Assembly (NCBI GenBank): GCA_900552295.1
Contig: URZB01000071.1
Span: 1-7,455, forward strand
Origin: an uncultured Collinsella sp.
Lineage (GTDB): Bacteria; Actinomycetota; Coriobacteriia; Coriobacteriales; Coriobacteriaceae
Length of the DNA: 7,455 nt
Direction: 5' to 3'
Shown here: piece by piece, positions 5,683-7,455 of the stretch
How the letters are laid out: each line of letters begins with the position of its first letter
How positions within the stretch are numbered: the stretch's first letter is position 1
Program-made: the position numbers and the translations under genes
The notes under the pieces: model-generated
What the model was told of the DNA's origin: nothing
The model's database searches: none
The model's input: the letters and a program-made list of their open reading frames with translations, nothing else

Positions 5683-6750
5683 ATGGCGCTTCCCATGGTT
5701 TATGGCGGTCCCGGCCGGTATGTTCAGGGGCCGGGCGAACTTTCGCGTCAGGGCAGGTATTTGTCATGGTTGGGCTGCGCTGCTTATGTCTTGTTTGACC
5801 AGGGCACCGAGGATCGGCTGTGCAAGCAGATCGTCGATGGATTTCTGGACGAAGATCTAAGTGAGCCGTTCTTTAAGATTTATGACGGTCCGTGTACGGA
5901 AGACGCCGTTGTCGAAATGGCTAAGGAAGCCCGGGCCGAGTATTGCGACATGGTGGTGGGTATTGGCGGCGGCAAGATACTCGATATTGCCAAGGCCGTT
6001 GCGTTTTATGCCGAGGTGCCGTTGTGCGTATGCCCCACGGCGGCTTCGATGGACGGTCCGTGCAGCGCGATTTCGGTGCTGTATCACGAGGATGGGTCGT
6101 TCGACCACTACCTGATGCTCGAGAAGAATCCAGACCTGGTCGTGGTCGATACCAACGTGGTCGCGGCGGCCCCACTGCGTATGACGGTCGCTGGTATGGG
6201 CGATGCGCTGGCAACGTATTTTGAGGCGCGTTCGTGCGCCGCGGCGCACGGCGCCAACGAGCACGGTGGCGCGCCGGGACACTTGGCCTTGGTTGCGGCT
6301 CGCGCCTGCTACGACACGCTCATGGAGTGCGGCGTCGCTGCCAAGCGCGATCTCAAAAAGGGCCGTACATCGCCGGCAGTTGAGCGCCTGATCGAGTGCA
6401 ATATTCTGCTCTCGGGCGTCGGCTTTGAGAGCGGTGGCTTGGCGTTGGCGCATGCCATCGCCAACGGTCTGACGATTCTGCCCGAGTGCAAGGCAATGCA
6501 TGGCGAGGCCGTGGCATTTGGCCTGGTGGTGCAGCTGCGCCTGGAGCGTGCACCCGAGCTTGATCAGGTGCTCGAGTTTTGCCAGCGCGTTGGTCTGCCG
6601 ACGACGCTCGAGGAGCTGGGCCTTGGCGAGATTTCCGATGCCGATCTGCAGAGTGTTGCAAATGCGGTCTTTAGAAATGAACGTAATATGGCCAACGAGC
6701 AGGCAAAGGTGACCAAACAAAAGCTCGTGCAGTTCATGTGCGAGGCATAG
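5683..6750 (+). CDS. Divergent glycerol-dehydrogenase-family paralogue
   Basis: This 355-residue protein of the GldA family is clearly homologous to the gene upstream along nearly its whole length. It keeps the nucleotide loop GIGGGKILDIAKA (93-105), ASMDGPCSAISV (121-132), GMGDALATYFEA (171-182) and the zinc ligands Asp174, His257 and His273. Differences from GldA are Met in place of Thr before the substrate-site Asp124, and a one-residue shortening between the two zinc histidines (ECKAMHGE against ECHGMYHGE). The C-terminus loses the ADALG ending, replaced by a Lys-rich tail ending VQFMCEA. It is therefore probably an active zinc NAD(P) dehydrogenase with shifted substrate preference; the substrate is unknown. 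The start is the first in-frame ATG after a stop, with a weak AAGGG site about 11 nt upstream. Several TTG leucine codons and the separate terminator suggest lower, independent expression. It lacks an obvious terminator of its own. Confidence 0.88.
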   Translation: MALPMVYGGPGRYVQGPGELSRQGRYLSWLGCAAYVLFDQGTEDRLCKQIVDGFLDEDLSEPFFKIYDGPCTEDAVVEMAKEARAEYCDMVVGIGGGKILDIAKAVAFYAEVPLCVCPTAASMDGPCSAISVLYHEDGSFDHYLMLEKNPDLVVVDTNVVAAAPLRMTVAGMGDALATYFEARSCAAAHGANEHGGAPGHLALVAARACYDTLMECGVAAKRDLKKGRTSPAVERLIECNILLSGVGFESGGLALAHAIANGLTILPECKAMHGEAVAFGLVVQLRLERAPELDQVLEFCQRVGLPTTLEELGLGEISDADLQSVANAVFRNERNMANEQAKVTKQKLVQFMCEA

Positions 6751-6830
6751 TTTGGCGCTTGATTGACCTTGTGCAATCGAGGCGGCGATGGGCCATGGGC
6801 TATTTGCCGCAAAGATGCGCCGCGTGTAAT

Positions 6831-6861
6831 TTGCCCGAGGCGTGGGCCGATAGCGTATCAT
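6831..6861 (+). promoter_or_regulatory. Weak promoter candidate before the ferredoxin-like gene
   Basis: TTGCCC (6831-6836) and TATCAT (6856-6861, five of six matches to TATAAT) are 19 bp apart, longer than ideal. A small GATA-GCG-TATC symmetry (6849-6859) overlaps the -10 region. The only other structure in the 151-bp gap is a 7-bp hairpin (6782-6788 with 6804-6810) without a T-tract. Confidence 0.25.
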
Positions 6862-6886
6862 TATCTCTTGCTTGTTTGCACTGCTC

Positions 6887-6895
6887 AGGGAGGGG
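6887..6895 (+). promoter_or_regulatory. Ribosome binding site of the ferredoxin-like gene
   Basis: AGGGAGGGG lies 6 nt before the ATG at 6902. It supports that start and suggests efficient initiation. Confidence 0.8.
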
Positions 6896-6901
6896 CCGCG
6901 C

Positions 6902-7455
6902 ATGGCGCAGGAACACGATCTGTTTGATGACATTATCGAGATCAGCAAGGGTTTCGACTTTCTTAAAAACCCGCTTGGCGGTGTGACCGATGCACTCGAT
7001 CCGTCGGCACCGCAGTGGAATCCTGCCGACTACAAGGAGCGTCCGCGCGGCAACACCATTCCGTGCTTGACCTGCAAAAACGAGAAGAGCGCCTGCACCG
7101 CGTGCATGGACGTGTGCCCGGTCAACGCTATCGAGGTCGAGGAAGACGCCATCGAGATCCTCGACTCCTGTCGCAAGTGCGGCCTGTGCGCCGCTGCCTG
7201 TCCGACCGAGGCGATCATCTCGCCGCGCCTGGCGCCCAAAAACCTGTATGACGATATCGTCTCTGCTGCTACGAGCCACGAGACCGCCTACGTTACCTGC
7301 ACGCGCGCCCTTAAGCGCATGCCGCGCGAAAACGAGGTCGTCGTCGCCTGCGTGGGCGATATTACTGCCGAGACCTGGTTCTCGGTGCTGGCCGACTATC
7401 CCAACGTGAGCGTCTACCTGCCACTGGGCGTGTGCGATAAGTGCCGCAACACCGG
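6902..7455 (+). CDS. Ferredoxin-like 4Fe-4S dicluster protein, N-terminal part (3' end outside window)
   Basis: 184 complete codons of a cytoplasmic iron-sulfur protein are present, with no signal peptide. After a 54-residue polar leader comes a ferredoxin-like domain. Its first cysteine set is C55, C58, C65, C68 and C72-Pro, spaced CX2CX6CX2CX3CP. Its second is the classical C90, C93, C96, C100-Pro. Two 4Fe-4S clusters are therefore likely, serving electron transfer. The first set is longer than the usual CX2CX2CX3CP. Downstream, C133, C150 and the pair C178/C181 (GVCDKC) lie in an alternating strand-helix region (EVVVACVGDITAETW, VSVYLPLGVC) that is not ferredoxin and may bind a further cluster or metal. 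The gene has a strong ribosome site and is 151 bp downstream of the second GldA-type gene, so a shared role with the dehydrogenases is uncertain. The partner and function are not recognised. Confidence 0.85.
   Translation, partial: MAQEHDLFDDIIEISKGFDFLKNPLGGVTDALDPSAPQWNPADYKERPRGNTIPCLTCKNEKSACTACMDVCPVNAIEVEEDAIEILDSCRKCGLCAAACPTEAIISPRLAPKNLYDDIVSAATSHETAYVTCTRALKRMPRENEVVVACVGDITAETWFSVLADYPNVSVYLPLGVCDKCRNT

Noticed and set aside
5683..6750. Second GldA-type gene as a pseudogene because of its shorter C-terminus
   Set aside because: The frame is open throughout, the nucleotide loop and all zinc ligands are kept, and the tail is a coherent replacement, so a functional divergent enzyme is more likely.
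6782..6823. GC-rich inverted arms after the second GldA-type gene as a terminator
   Set aside because: The best stem is 7 bp including a wobble, and no T-tract follows, so it does not meet the pattern of an intrinsic terminator.
5857..6948. Minus-strand open frame of 363 codons opposite the second GldA-type gene
   Set aside because: Antisense shadow that crosses the intergenic gap and the start of the ferredoxin-like gene, with no recognisable domain.

Overview
The window reads as high-GC Gram-positive, anaerobic chromosome. MurT (amidation of lipid II), fermentative iron- and zinc-dependent dehydrogenases, a cysteine-rich ferredoxin-like protein and GC-rich codon use together suggest an anaerobic actinobacterium, most likely a Coriobacteriia member such as Collinsella. 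The taxon is an inference from gene content and style; no marker gene is present.

Layout. The left third (1-2630) is a minus-strand gene set read right to left. It starts with two adjacent, mutually similar repeat-helix (TPR-like) proteins of unknown function, joined by a TAATG stop/start overlap. Forty-five bases later comes the N-terminal 155 codons of murT, which runs off the left edge. No terminator separates these genes, so the two unknown proteins are probably co-transcribed with the lipid II amidation enzyme.

A 500-bp divergent intergenic region (2631-3130) holds no convincing gene but much symmetry: repeated GGTGCCG/CGGCACC arms, AAACGTTT palindromes, and three consecutive hairpins immediately before the first plus-strand gene.

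The right two thirds are plus-strand. An iron-containing alcohol dehydrogenase (3131-4354) with strongly biased codons ends in a strong intrinsic terminator. A canonical glycerol dehydrogenase GldA (4438-5538) begins only 17 bases past that T-tract and has its own terminator. A 62-nt near-perfect hairpin, possibly a REP-like element, then precedes a divergent second GldA-type gene (5683-6750). Last comes the start of a ferredoxin-like 4Fe-4S protein (6902 to the right edge). The three dehydrogenases belong to one structural superfamily and plausibly form a redox-balancing module, reducing aldehydes or ketones or oxidising glycerol-type polyols with NAD(P). The terminators imply that each gene is dosed separately.

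I found no CRISPR array, tRNA, rRNA, intact insertion sequence or defence system. The most interesting material is the tandem unknown pair beside murT, the structured intergenic regions and the second, altered GldA.
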